NCBI RefSeq assembly: GCF_000717185.1 | Contig: NZ_JNYE01000058.1 | Location: 1 to 48,209 of the forward strand | Direction of reading: 5' to 3' | Source: Kitasatospora phosalacinea | GTDB lineage: Bacteria > Actinomycetota > Actinomycetes > Streptomycetales > Streptomycetaceae | Length of the DNA: 48,209 nucleotides | In this document: positions 1-7,968 of the stretch, in pieces | Position numbering within the stretch: the stretch's first letter is position 1 | Layout: each line of letters opens with the position of its first letter | The notes under the pieces: generated by a model | Databases searched by the model: none | Seen by the model: only the letters and a program-made list of their open reading frames with translations | Told to the model about the DNA's origin: nothing | Made by a program: the position numbers and the translations under genes

Positions 1-89
1 GGGCCGACAAATCCGCTGGAGGACAGCCAGTCGGCGTCGGTCAGCCGGTGGGTCAGACCCGCCGGAGGAGCCACTACACATCCTCACTG
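1..89. other. Left-edge non-coding stretch
   Basis: No reading frame with a credible start, and no RNA structure, could be assigned here. It lies downstream of the YjbQ gene, which is read from the minus strand, so it may hold that gene's 3' end and part of a neighbour outside the window. Confidence 0.4.
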
Positions 90-512
90 TCAGCCGAGGA
101 AGGAGAGGCGGAGCTTGCGCTGCGGGTTGTCGCCGTTGGTGTCGATCAGGACGACGGACTGCCAGGTGCCGAGGGCGATCCGGCCGCCGACCACGGGGAG
201 GGTGGCGTGCGGGGCGACCAGGCCGGGCAGGACGTGGTCGCGGCCGTGGCCGGGGGTGCCGTGGCGGTGGCTCCAGCGGTCGTCGGCGGGCAGCAGGTCG
301 CGCAGGGCGGCGAGCAGGTCGTCGTCGCTGCCCGCGCCGGTCTCGATCACGGCGATGCCCGCGGTGGCGTGCGGGACGAAGACGTTGAGCAGTCCGTCGC
401 GGCCGTCCGCGACCTCTCTCAGGAAGGCGTGGCAGCGGTCGGTGACGTCGAGGGCGACCTCGGCGCGGCCGGTGGCGACGTCGAGCGTCTGGGTGTGGAA
501 GGTGTCGGACAT
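90..512 (-). CDS. YjbQ / UPF0047 family protein
   Basis: The 140-residue product matches the compact YjbQ family (sometimes named secondary thiamine-phosphate synthase enzyme), usually about 130-140 residues and cytoplasmic. Family features are visible: HATAGIAVIETGAGSD in the middle, then GHGRDHVLP, GTWQSVVLIDTNGD and a basic C-terminal RKLRLSFLG. The His and Asp/Glu residues in these blocks are the conserved polar positions of the fold. The start is the ATG at 512, where similarity begins. An in-frame extension to 623 adds an Arg/Pro-rich segment atypical of the family and is rejected. The physiological role is not settled in the family; a weak thiamine phosphate synthase activity is reported for E. 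coli YjbQ. It stands alone, so context adds nothing. Confidence 0.9.
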   Translation of the reverse strand: MSDTFHTQTLDVATGRAEVALDVTDRCHAFLREVADGRDGLLNVFVPHATAGIAVIETGAGSDDDLLAALRDLLPADDRWSHRHGTPGHGRDHVLPGLVAPHATLPVVGGRIALGTWQSVVLIDTNGDNPQRKLRLSFLG

Positions 513-747
513 GGGGCCATCCTGGCCGATCTTGGGGCGCGCCTCGTAGGGGCGGCGGCCGAACGCCACCCGACCGCCAGGGCGCGCCACCGTCCGCCGG
601 AGCCGCGGGACGGCCGACTGCACGGCCGGCGGCGGGAGGGGCGGCGGGGGCGGGCCGGGCGGCGGGGACGACGAAATCCCGACGGACTCCCGTCCGTCGG
701 GTCGTGGCAGTGGGCGGCGGGCCGCCGGGGCGTCGCCGCCCCGGGCG

Positions 748-1023
748 TCAGCGCCGACTGCCGAAGAGGCTCCGCTTGAGGCGGCGCAGCGGGGCCATCA
801 GGGAGACCCGGGCGCTGCGGCGCGGCGAGGCGGCCGGGGCGGCGACGCCGGGGCCGCGGGGAGTCAGTTCCCTTATCAGGCCGAGCGCTTCTGCCGTGTC
901 CACCGCCGGGAGCGCGGGCGCGCCGAGGACGGCCAGGTGTCGGTCGATCCGGCGGCCGGTCGTGCCGACACCGCACTGGATCGCGGGCACCCGGGGCCGC
1001 GGTCGCGTTTGCATCTGTTCCAT
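748..1023 (-). CDS. Small basic hypothetical protein
   Basis: This is a 91-residue product with no domain I recognise. The N-terminal half (IDRHLAVLG, then DTAEALGLIRELTP) looks like two short amphipathic helices. The C-terminal third is strongly basic (RRSAR, RRLKRSLFGSRR). Start is the ATG at 1023, preceded by GGTGGG at a reasonable distance; TAGTCT upstream at about 1066-1071 (minus) could be a -10 box. The product reads like a real, if obscure, protein rather than a random frame, with both hydrophobic and charged stretches. An alternative frame (876-1094) overlaps it but is richer in Arg/Ser/Trp and less plausible. No function can be assigned. Confidence 0.5.
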   Translation of the reverse strand: MEQMQTRPRPRVPAIQCGVGTTGRRIDRHLAVLGAPALPAVDTAEALGLIRELTPRGPGVAAPAASPRRSARVSLMAPLRRLKRSLFGSRR

Positions 1024-1182
1024 CTGTTTCCCACCCCTACGAGGCGCCAGGGCCGTGAGGCGAAGACTATCCGGCTATGACGGCCTTCACACAACCGTCC
1101 TGGTGTTCTGCCACCGTATCGTGCGAACGGAACTGACGCTTCACCAGGGCTCGGTGGTCTCGGTCACGACTACGCATCGGTT

Positions 1183-1196
1183 GATGGTGCACCATC
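1183..1196. promoter_or_regulatory. 14-bp perfect palindrome, possible operator
   Basis: GATGGTGCACCATC is a perfect palindrome in the 299-bp gap between the minus-strand membrane gene ending at 1323 and the small protein starting at 1023. It lies about 160 bp upstream of the latter, a position suited to a regulator site. No regulator gene is adjacent. The rest of 1024-1322 holds a candidate -10 near 1066-1071 and otherwise nothing I can name. Confidence 0.3.
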
Positions 1197-1322
1197 CAAG
1201 CACTGACCGGGCGTCAGGCTCTGCGGCGGTCCGGGGCGTTGCCGGGGCGCACCGGGGGTGCCGGGTGCGCGGGGCGCGCGGGGGCGGGGCCGGGCGCCCC
1301 GGTCCGACCCCGCGGCGGGGTT

Positions 1323-2222
1323 TCACCCGAGCCGGACCTCCTCGACCTCGCCGGTCCCGTCCGGTGGTGCGGCGGTGCGGGGCGGGTCGAGGACGGCGGA
1401 GGCGCCGTAGCCGCACAGGCCGAGGCCGAGCAGGGCGGTGAGGACGAGGACGGCGAGCCAGGCGCCGGGCTGGTGCCAGCTGACCTGGCCGCCCTCGCGG
1501 GCGAGGCCGGTCAGGCCGAGCAGGCCGGTGAGCACCAGGGCGGCCATGCCGCTGCGGGCCCGGCGCAGTTCGCACTCGCGGGAGGCCAGCAGCAGGGCGG
1601 CGCCGAAGGCGAGGCTCCAGGCGCCGAGGGCGCGGACGTCCAGGGGGCGGGCGGCCCAGGGCCAGTGCGCGGCGAGCGGGCCGGGGAACAGGGCGAGGGC
1701 GAGCCCGAGCAGGGCGAGCAGGGCGCCGCTGCCGGCCGCGGGGGCGGCGACCCACCAGGGCAGCCGGGGGGCGCGGGCGGGGGCGGGGGCGGGGCCGCGG
1801 GTGCGGAGCTGGGCGGCGAGAGCCAGCAGGCCAAGGGGCGGGGCGGCGAGGTGGACGGCGAGCCAGCCCCGGGCGGCGAGCAGGCCGAGGGGGGTGCCGC
1901 CGTGCAGGTGCAGCTCGCGGTGGTCGGCGAGGGTGGCGGCGAGGGTCAGCAGGACGAGCAGGCAGCTGGCGGCGGTGGCCACCCGGACCTCGGCCCAGCT
2001 GCGGGCGAGGGCGGCGAGGGCCAGCATGGCGGCGGCGCCGCCGTAGCAGGAGCCGAGCAGGGCGGCGGTGACGGGGGAGGTGGTCCAGGCGAAGAGCTGG
2101 GCGGTGGAGCCGGGGGCGGGCCACAGGGCGAGGAAGGCCCAGAGCGCGGCGGCGGCGAGCGGGCCGAGGAGGAGGGCCCGCAGGAGCGGGCTGACCGGCC
2201 GTGCGGGCGGTGTGGCGGCCAT
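1323..2222 (-). CDS. Multi-pass membrane protein, unknown function
   Basis: The product has 299 residues with about eight hydrophobic segments. Examples are LLRALLLGPLAAAALWAFLAL near the N terminus, CLLVLLTLAATLA in the middle, and WLAVLVLTALLGLGLCGYGA near the C terminus. They are separated by short Arg-rich loops. A His/Asp loop (DHRELHLHGGTPLG) falls around residue 100 between two helices. There is no signal peptide, ATPase or transporter signature that I recognise. The start is the ATG at 2222 and the C terminus is acidic (EVEEVRLG). It is monocistronic. It is probably an integral plasma-membrane protein of the uncharacterised Streptomyces type. Confidence 0.75.
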   Translation of the reverse strand: MAATPPARPVSPLLRALLLGPLAAAALWAFLALWPAPGSTAQLFAWTTSPVTAALLGSCYGGAAAMLALAALARSWAEVRVATAASCLLVLLTLAATLADHRELHLHGGTPLGLLAARGWLAVHLAAPPLGLLALAAQLRTRGPAPAPARAPRLPWWVAAPAAGSGALLALLGLALALFPGPLAAHWPWAARPLDVRALGAWSLAFGAALLLASRECELRRARSGMAALVLTGLLGLTGLAREGGQVSWHQPGAWLAVLVLTALLGLGLCGYGASAVLDPPRTAAPPDGTGEVEEVRLG

Positions 2223-2319
2223 CCTCGGTGTACCCCCCGCTTGTGAGACGTGGCGTCAATATAGGAGCGGGTCGCGGGCCGGGCAATGCCCCGCGCACAC
2301 CGCCCCCGCGGGCAGGACA

Positions 2320-2384
2320 TTCTGAGTTCAGAAATTGAACACATACGAGGGATTGACGTGGCCGAAACCTCCAAGCAATATCTG
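2320..2384 (+). promoter_or_regulatory. Palindrome and candidate promoter in the leader of the glycosyltransferase gene
   Basis: In a locally AT-richer patch, TTCTGAGTTCAGAA (2320-2333) is an inverted repeat with 6-bp arms. It is followed by TTGACG (2353-2358) and, 17 bp later, CAATAT (2376-2381), which resembles a housekeeping -35/-10 pair. The nearest downstream gene on this strand is the glycosyltransferase at 2867, so the transcript would carry a leader of more than 450 nt. Confidence 0.35.
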
Positions 2385-2422
2385 TATCGACACGGGATAG
2401 CGGGGAACACCCACCCATCCCC

Positions 2423-2459
2423 GGTCGGGTGATTTCGAGTATGAACGAATCACCCGACC
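2423..2459. promoter_or_regulatory. Perfect 12-bp inverted repeat (hairpin or operator)
   Basis: GGTCGGGTGATT (2423-2434) and AATCACCCGACC (2448-2459) are exact reverse complements around a 13-nt loop. The loop contains an ATG (2441-2443) opening a 15-codon frame that ends at 2488. Its TGA overlaps a GTG (2485) opening a 25-codon frame that ends at 2562. In RNA the stem would bury the GGTG ahead of the ATG. No T-run follows, so it does not look like an intrinsic terminator. Apart from these items and a TAGAGT at about 2813-2818, which may be a second -10, the 2223-2866 gap shows nothing else. Confidence 0.45.
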
Positions 2460-2866
2460 ATCCCGTTACACTTCCGACACCACGGTGAGTCACTGTCAGG
2501 CCGTCTCGACGCTGCGGCGGCCCGACTCCGATGTGGTGGACGGACCGGCGGTCGATCGTTGAGGGTCGGTCGGACCGCCAACCGGGCTGCCGGTGCCGCC
2601 GCTGGTACGGCGCGGCACCGGCGGTCGCGTTTCCCCGCCGTCCGCGGCACCCCGGTCCACCCCGACCACCTGCGCCCGGGGTGCCGCGGCCCGGCCGGAG
2701 CCCCCGTCCCGCCCGCCCCCGGACCGCCTGTCGTGGTCCCGTCGCGGCCCCCGGGGCCCGCCCTCCCCTGCCGCCGCTCCCAGGGAGTGCCCAGGCCCGC
2801 TCGGTAGAGTGTCCCCACCGGGCGCCCAGCCGTCAGCCACCCCATCCCTTCGCGGAGTGAACGCAC

Positions 2867-5047
2867 GTGCCACCCCTGCTCAGCATCGTCCTCCCCGTTC
2901 ACGGCGTGGAGCGCTTCCTGCCGCAGTGCCTCGGCTCGCTCCGGGCCGACGGGGCCGCCCCCGGCGAGGTCGAGCTGATCGCGGTGGACGACCGCTCCCC
3001 CGACGGCTGCGGCGCCCTGCTCGACGCGCACGCCGCCGCCGACCCGCGGATGCGGGTGCTGCACCTGGCCGAGAACCGGGGCCTGGGCGGGGCCCGCACG
3101 GCCGGGCTGGCCGAGGCCACCGGCACCTACGTCTGGTTCGTCGACAGCGACGACTGGCTGCCCGAGGGCACCGTCGACGCCGTGCTGGCCGAGCTGCGCG
3201 CCGAGGCGGCCCGCGAGCTGCCCGCCGACGTGCTGATCACCGACTTCACCCACGTCCACCACGACGGCGGCACCGAGCCGAACCCGTGGCGCAAGGTGCT
3301 GGCCGGCTCCCCGCTGGTCTCCGGCTGCACCGCCGCCGAGCACCCGGCGCTGTTCAACGCCGTCCTCGCGGTGTGGAACAAGGTGGTGCGCCGCGCCTAC
3401 CTGCTCGGCCTGGACGTGCACTTCGGCCGCGGGCACTACGAGGACATCTCGGTCACCTACCCGCTGCTGCTGGCCGCCGACCGGCTGCTCTACCTCGACC
3501 GCCCCTGCTACAACTACCGGCGCGGCCGCCCCGGCGCGATCACCGCCACCGCCTCCCCCAAGCACGCCGACGCCTTCGCCCAGTACGACGCGATCTTCGC
3601 CTTCCTGGACCGCGACGAGCGCGCGGACGCGCTGCGCACCCTGGTCTTCGACCGCACCGTCAAGCAGGCCCTCACCCTCTACGACACCCCCGGGCTCGTC
3701 CCGGTCGAGCTGCGCCCCGAGTTCTTCGCCCGGATCACCGCCCACTTCGCGAAGCACCGCCCGGCCGGGTACCGCTACCCGTCCGGCGTGCGCGGCGTCC
3801 AGTACCGGCTGGCCGCCCGCGGCTCCCGGCGCGCCTACGCCGAGCTGCGTCGCGGCGGGCGGCTGCCCGGCGCGGTCAAGCGCGGCGCCGGGGCGGTCGC
3901 GCCCGGCGTGAGGAAGGCCGTCCGCAGCGGGGCCCGGTTCACCGCGTACAACGCCTTCAAGCGGCTGCCGGTCGACGAGAACCTGGCGGTGTACGCGGCG
4001 TACTGGCACCGCGGGTACGCCTGCAACCCGGCGGCGATCTACGCCAAGGCCAAGGAGCTGGCCCCGCAGGTGCGCGGGGTGTGGGTGGTGGAGAACGCCG
4101 AGCGGGCCGCCGCGCTGCCCGCCGGGGTGCCGTACGTGATCGTCAACACGCCCGCCTACCTGAAGGCGATGGCCACCGCCAAGTACTTCGTCAACAACGT
4201 CAACTTCCCGCACGCCATGACCAAGCGGACCGGCACCGTGCACGTGCAGACCCAGCACGGCACGCCGCTGAAGGCGATGGGCATGGACCTGGTGGACCGG
4301 CCGCTGGCCGCGGACGGGATGGACTTCGAGCGGCTGCGCGAGGTGGTCGGGCGCTGGGACTACCTGGTCTCGCCGAACCCGCACACCAGCAAGCACTTCG
4401 CCCGGGCCTTCCCCGGCACGTACCAGGTCCTGGACACCGGCTACCCGCGCAACGACCGCCTCGCCCTGGCCACCCCCGAGCAGTGCGTGGACGCCCGCCG
4501 CGCCCTGGGCATCGCCGACGGGCAGCGCACCGTGCTGTACGCGCCGACCCACCGCGAGTCCCGCGGCGGCTACCTGCCGCTGCTGGACCTCCCCGCGCTG
4601 GCCGAGCGGCTCGGCCCCGGCTGGACGGTCCTGGTGCGCACCCACTACTTCCACGACGGCGGCGCGGGCGACCTGACCGCCGCCCCCGGCTCGGCGACCC
4701 TGCTGGACGTCTCCGACCACCCCGTCGTCGAGGACCTCTACCTGGCCGCGGACGTCCTGGTCACCGACTACTCCTCGATGATGTTCGACTACGCGGTGCT
4801 GGACCGCCCGATCGCCGTGTACGCCCCCGACTGGGAGGAGTACCAGGAGGTCCGCGGGGTCTACTTCGACCTGATGGAGGAGCCGCCCGGCGCGGCCACC
4901 ACCGACCAGGACGCGCTGGTCGAGGCGCTGCTCGCGGGCGACCCGGAGCCGGAGGCCCGGCAGCGCTTCCGGGAGCGGTTCTGCCCCTGGGACGACGGCC
5001 GGGCCGCCGAGCGGGTGGTCAGCCGGATCTTTCCGCTCCGGGCCTGA
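2867..5047 (+). CDS. Bifunctional GT2 glycosyltransferase / CDP-glycerol glycerophosphotransferase
   Basis: The product has 726 residues. The N-terminal ~230 residues form a GT-A glycosyltransferase family 2 domain: LLSIVLPVHGVERFLPQCL at the start, then VDDRSPDGCG and VDSDDWLPEGTV (the DxD-type metal/nucleotide site). The C-terminal half, from about residue 370, is a TagB/TagF-type CDP-glycerol:glycerophosphotransferase with TQHGTPLKAMG, NPHTSKHF, GYPRNDRL, YAPTHRES and VTDYSSMMFDYAVL. The expected role is polymerising or decorating a poly(glycerol phosphate) teichoic-acid chain at the inner membrane face; it has no transmembrane segment. The start is the GTG at 2867, where the first beta strand begins. 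The same two-domain architecture is frequent in actinobacteria. An acyltransferase follows 239 bp downstream. Confidence 0.93.
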   Translation: MPPLLSIVLPVHGVERFLPQCLGSLRADGAAPGEVELIAVDDRSPDGCGALLDAHAAADPRMRVLHLAENRGLGGARTAGLAEATGTYVWFVDSDDWLPEGTVDAVLAELRAEAARELPADVLITDFTHVHHDGGTEPNPWRKVLAGSPLVSGCTAAEHPALFNAVLAVWNKVVRRAYLLGLDVHFGRGHYEDISVTYPLLLAADRLLYLDRPCYNYRRGRPGAITATASPKHADAFAQYDAIFAFLDRDERADALRTLVFDRTVKQALTLYDTPGLVPVELRPEFFARITAHFAKHRPAGYRYPSGVRGVQYRLAARGSRRAYAELRRGGRLPGAVKRGAGAVAPGVRKAVRSGARFTAYNAFKRLPVDENLAVYAAYWHRGYACNPAAIYAKAKELAPQVRGVWVVENAERAAALPAGVPYVIVNTPAYLKAMATAKYFVNNVNFPHAMTKRTGTVHVQTQHGTPLKAMGMDLVDRPLAADGMDFERLREVVGRWDYLVSPNPHTSKHFARAFPGTYQVLDTGYPRNDRLALATPEQCVDARRALGIADGQRTVLYAPTHRESRGGYLPLLDLPALAERLGPGWTVLVRTHYFHDGGAGDLTAAPGSATLLDVSDHPVVEDLYLAADVLVTDYSSMMFDYAVLDRPIAVYAPDWEEYQEVRGVYFDLMEEPPGAATTDQDALVEALLAGDPEPEARQRFRERFCPWDDGRAAERVVSRIFPLRA

Positions 5048-5159
5048 CCCGGCGCCCTCGTCCCACCATGCGAGAAGGAATCCGTCCACCGGGCGGGCGT
5101 GACAAGGATCGCAGCCCCGCGATCGCGGCGGATGTGGACGGACCGCGGGGTGCGTGTCG

Positions 5160-5165
5160 TAGTCT
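5160..5165 (+). promoter_or_regulatory. Candidate -10 box upstream of plsC-like gene
   Basis: TAGTCT sits in the 239-bp gap before the acyltransferase and fits TANNNT. No clear -35 hexamer is visible. It would give a 5' UTR of about 115 nt. This is weak evidence from one hexamer. Confidence 0.25.
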
Positions 5166-5286
5166 GCGATCCGTTGCCCAGCGGTCCGGCCCAGTCCGAG
5201 CCGCGCGCCCCGCCCCCAGGGGGCGGGCCCCCGGCCGGGGACGTCCCCCGGCCGGAACCGTTCATCCGGCCAGGGAGGGCCACACC

Positions 5287-5958
5287 GTGATCGACCTCGT
5301 CACCAAGCTCGTGCTCAAGCCGCTCGCCAAGGCCCTGTACCGGCCGACGATCGAGGGCCTGGAGAACGTGCCGCGCAAGGGCGGGGTGATCCTGGCGAGC
5401 AACCACCTGTCGTTCGTCGACAGCGTGGTGATCCCGCTGGCCGCGCCGCGCCAGGTGTTCTTCCTGGCCAAGGCCGAGTACTTCACCGGCACCGGCCTCA
5501 AGGGCGCGGTCTCCCGGTTCTTCTTCACCCACGTGATCAACGCCGTCCCGGTGGAGCGCGGCAGCGTCCGGGCCGCCACCGCCTCGCTGGACGAGGGCCT
5601 GGAGATCCTGACCTCCGGCCGGGCCTTCGGCATCTACCCCGAGGGTACCCGCTCGCTGGACGGCCGCCTGTACCGCGGCAAGACCGGCGTGGCCTGGCTG
5701 GCGCTGACCGCGGGCGTCCCGGTGGTGCCGGTGGCGCTGGAGGGCCCGCAGCACATCCTGCCGGTCGGCAAGCGGATCCCCCGGCTGCGGAGGATCAGTG
5801 TGAAGTTCGGTGAGCCGCTGCGCTTCGACGAGCTGCACGGCCAGGCCCGCTCGGCCAAGGCCCGCCGCCAGGTCACCGACGAGGTGATGGCCGCCATCCA
5901 GGCGCTCTCCGGCCAGGAGCCCGCCGAGCAGTACAACGAGTCGCCCAAGGCGGCCTGA
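5287..5958 (+). CDS. 1-acyl-sn-glycerol-3-phosphate acyltransferase (PlsC family)
   Basis: The 223-residue product has the acyltransferase motifs in order. The HX4D catalytic pair is in SNHLSFVDSVV (about residues 40-50). FFLAKAEYF is motif II. EGTRSLDGRLYRGKTG carries the conserved EGTRS of motif III. Then comes VPVVPVALEG (motif IV). It should transfer an acyl chain to the sn-2 position of lysophosphatidate at the cytoplasmic membrane surface. No long transmembrane helix is present, as in many actinobacterial members. Start is the GTG at 5287, preceded by GGGAGG. It could instead acylate another lipid, since actinobacteria carry several paralogues. It is monocistronic after the teichoic-acid enzyme. 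Confidence 0.9.
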   Translation: MIDLVTKLVLKPLAKALYRPTIEGLENVPRKGGVILASNHLSFVDSVVIPLAAPRQVFFLAKAEYFTGTGLKGAVSRFFFTHVINAVPVERGSVRAATASLDEGLEILTSGRAFGIYPEGTRSLDGRLYRGKTGVAWLALTAGVPVVPVALEGPQHILPVGKRIPRLRRISVKFGEPLRFDELHGQARSAKARRQVTDEVMAAIQALSGQEPAEQYNESPKAA

Positions 5959-6088
5959 CGCCCCGCCACCCCTCCGGGGCCCGCTCCCCCGCGCCGGGAA
6001 CAACCGCGCGGGGCCGCCTGTTCGGCACCTTCGTGGGCGCCCCTCCCGGCGCCCGCGACACCGACCCGACAGGCTACGGAGCGCACCC

Positions 6089-6751
6089 ATGAAGATCGGC
6101 ATCATCGGAGCGGGCAACATCGGCGGCAACCTGACCCGCCGCCTCACCGCCCTCGGCCACCAGGTCGCGGTGGCCAACTCGCGCGGCCCCGAGACGCTGG
6201 CCGAGCTGGCCGCGGAGACCGGCGCGACCCCCGTCCCGGCCGCCGAGGCCGCGAACGGCGCGGAGCTGGTCGTGGTGACCGTCCCGCTGAAGAACGTCCC
6301 CGACCTGCCGAAGGACCTGCTCACGGGCGCGGCCGAGGGCTTCGTCCTGCTCGACACCAACAACTACTACCCGCGCGAGCGCGACGGCCGGATCGACGCC
6401 ATCGAGGACGGCGGCCTGACCGAGAGCCGCTGGGTCGAGCAGCAGCTCGGCCACCCCGTGGTCAAGGCCTTCAACGGCACCTACGCCCAGGACATCCTGG
6501 ACGCGCCGCGCCCGGCCGGCGACCCCGGCCGGATCGCCCTCCCGGTCGCGGGCGACGACCCGGCCGCCAAGCAGCTGGTGCGCGAGCTGATCGACGCCCT
6601 CGGCTTCGACACCGTCGACTCCGGCGGCATCGACGACTCCTGGCGCCAGCAGCCCGAGACGCCCGTCTACGGCCTGCGCGAGGGCGTCGCGGGCGTCACC
6701 GCGGCCCTCGCCGCCGCCTCCCCGGAGCGCCCGGCCAACTTCCGCGGCTGA
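6089..6751 (+). CDS. NAD(P)-binding F420-reductase-like protein
   Basis: The 220-residue product opens with a Rossmann fingerprint, GIIGAGNIGGNL, followed at the end of beta-2 by ANSRGPETL; an Asn-Ser-Arg here fits NADPH preference. Then come VVVTVPLKNVPDLP and LLDTNNYYPRERDG, with VKAFNGTYAQDI in the second half. This is the layout of the NADPH-dependent F420 reductase / YjgR-like coenzyme F420-dependent NADP oxidoreductase superfamily. Many members outside true Fno enzymes have unknown substrates, so it is best called F420 reductase-like. It is soluble. Start is the ATG at 6089. It converges on the SnoaL-LUD gene with a 26-bp gap. Confidence 0.83.
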   Translation: MKIGIIGAGNIGGNLTRRLTALGHQVAVANSRGPETLAELAAETGATPVPAAEAANGAELVVVTVPLKNVPDLPKDLLTGAAEGFVLLDTNNYYPRERDGRIDAIEDGGLTESRWVEQQLGHPVVKAFNGTYAQDILDAPRPAGDPGRIALPVAGDDPAAKQLVRELIDALGFDTVDSGGIDDSWRQQPETPVYGLREGVAGVTAALAAASPERPANFRG

Positions 6752-6777
6752 ACCGACCGCCCCGCCCCGTCCCGCGC

Positions 6778-7824
6778 TCAGTAGCCGACGGCCTCCCGCA
6801 GCAGCAGGACGGTGCCGCGGGTGAAGCGGGGCGGGGCGTGCAGCACCAGGAGCTGGTTGACGGCACTGGGCCGGCCGTACGCGGCCCCGGTGCGGGCGCT
6901 CTCCAGCGGGAGGGCGTACTCGTGGACGCGGCGCAGGGCGGCGGGCAGGTCGGGGACGAGCTTCTGGGCGCCGACCACCCAGACGGCGTGGCCCGCGCCG
7001 CCGCCGTGGGCGGGCAGTTGGCTGCCGCTGCCGGAGGCGAGGACGAGGGCGCCGGTCTCGACGAGGGCGTTGACGCTGCCGAGGACGACGTCGGGGGCGG
7101 CGAGCAGGCGGCGCAGTTCGTCGGCCTCGCGCTCCCGGTCCATGGCGAGCAGCCGGGGCCTGACCGCGCCGGGGCGGGCGTCGACGTCCTCCTCGATGCC
7201 GGAGAGCCGGAGCGTCTCGCTGGCGGTGGTGAGCACGCTCGCGCCGTCGGGGAGGAGCGCGCGGACGCGCGCGCGGGCGGCCGCGGCGCCGTCCAGGACC
7301 TCGACGGCGAAGCCGCGGGCGGCGAGGGCCGCGGCGGCCCGCTGGAGCCGGTCCTCGGCGGCGGGGGCGGCGGGGTCGGGGCGGGTGGTGCCGGGGGCGC
7401 TCCCGCCGAGCGGGCTGGTGTCCAGGTAGCGGATCTCGTAGACCCGTTCGGTGAACCGCCAGCCTTCCGGGGTGCGCCGGTAACGGTCGTGGTAGACGGC
7501 GTGGTTGACGCCCTGCCAGCCGTCGCGCAGCCGGATCAGCTCGTACATGTGGGCCCGTCCGGTGGCGGTGTCGCCGTCGATCCGGACGGTGCCGGGGTGG
7601 GTGTTCTGCACGAAGAACTCCCACTGCTCCTGGAGTTTCTCGCCGCCGGCCCGGATCTGCTCGGGGCCGGTCAGTTCGATCGGGACGTCGGGCATCCGCA
7701 GCACCCCGTCGGGGGTGAACAGGGCGGCGAGCCGGGGGCGGTCGCGCATCATCACCGCGTCGGTGAAGTCGGCCTGCAGGGCCTGGATCTCGACCCGGTC
7801 CGCGACCGGCTGGAAGTCGTTCAT
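6778..7824 (-). CDS. SnoaL-like / LUD domain fusion protein
   Basis: The product has 348 residues in two parts. Residues 1-140 are an NTF2/SnoaL-like cone fold: DFTDAVMMRDRPRLAALFTPDGVLRMP, GRAHMYELIRLRDGW and YHDRYRRTPEGWRFTERVYEIRYLD. After a Pro/Ala-rich linker, residues 157-348 are a LUD domain (the LutC-like fold of lactate-utilisation proteins): GFAVEVLDGAAAARARVRALLPDG, TASETLRLSGI, VVLGSVNALVETGALVLASGSGSQ and VVGAQKLVPDLPAALRRV. No iron-sulfur Cys cluster is present, so this is the small LUD type. Start is the ATG at 7824; the reading frame is open well upstream, but homology begins here. It is divergent from an ECF41 sigma factor with 144 bp between start codons. Function is unknown. 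The pairing suggests it is that sigma factor's target or partner. Confidence 0.88.
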   Translation of the reverse strand: MNDFQPVADRVEIQALQADFTDAVMMRDRPRLAALFTPDGVLRMPDVPIELTGPEQIRAGGEKLQEQWEFFVQNTHPGTVRIDGDTATGRAHMYELIRLRDGWQGVNHAVYHDRYRRTPEGWRFTERVYEIRYLDTSPLGGSAPGTTRPDPAAPAAEDRLQRAAAALAARGFAVEVLDGAAAARARVRALLPDGASVLTTASETLRLSGIEEDVDARPGAVRPRLLAMDREREADELRRLLAAPDVVLGSVNALVETGALVLASGSGSQLPAHGGGAGHAVWVVGAQKLVPDLPAALRRVHEYALPLESARTGAAYGRPSAVNQLLVLHAPPRFTRGTVLLLREAVGY

Positions 7825-7892
7825 CGTTCTCTCCGTTCTGCTGTCCACCGGTACGACGAAACGGCCCGCCGGAGTGTGAGGTGCGGGGCCGG

Positions 7893-7919
7893 TGTCACAA
7901 TCCGGGGCGCTGTCCGGTC
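7893..7919 (+). promoter_or_regulatory. Candidate ECF41-type promoter
   Basis: TGTCACA (7893-7899), 16 bp, then GGTC (7916-7919). From memory, ECF41 sigma factors recognise TGTCACA near -35 and CGTC near -10, so this matches in the -35 and three of four -10 bases. It lies about 50 nt upstream of the sigma gene and points towards it, suggesting autoregulation. No equally good copy faces the SnoaL-LUD gene, where CGTCACA is the nearest. Confidence 0.45.
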
Positions 7920-7968
7920 TTGTGCTGTGACGTCGTGCCGTGACGCGACGGGTGCGAGGAGGCGCGAG

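Noticed and set aside
1067..1195. 42-residue minus-strand frame from an ATG inside the 14-bp palindrome
   Set aside because: Codon use is unlike the neighbours, no ribosome site is visible, and it overlaps the region where the small gene's promoter should be.
1239..2246. Long plus-strand frame opposite the membrane protein
   Set aside because: The translation is almost entirely Gly/Glu/Ala/Gln, typical of the antisense frame of a GC-rich Leu/Ala-rich gene.
6838..7968. Plus-strand extension upstream of the sigma factor
   Set aside because: It runs antisense through the SnoaL-LUD gene; the sigma start at 7969 has a good ribosome site and homology begins there.
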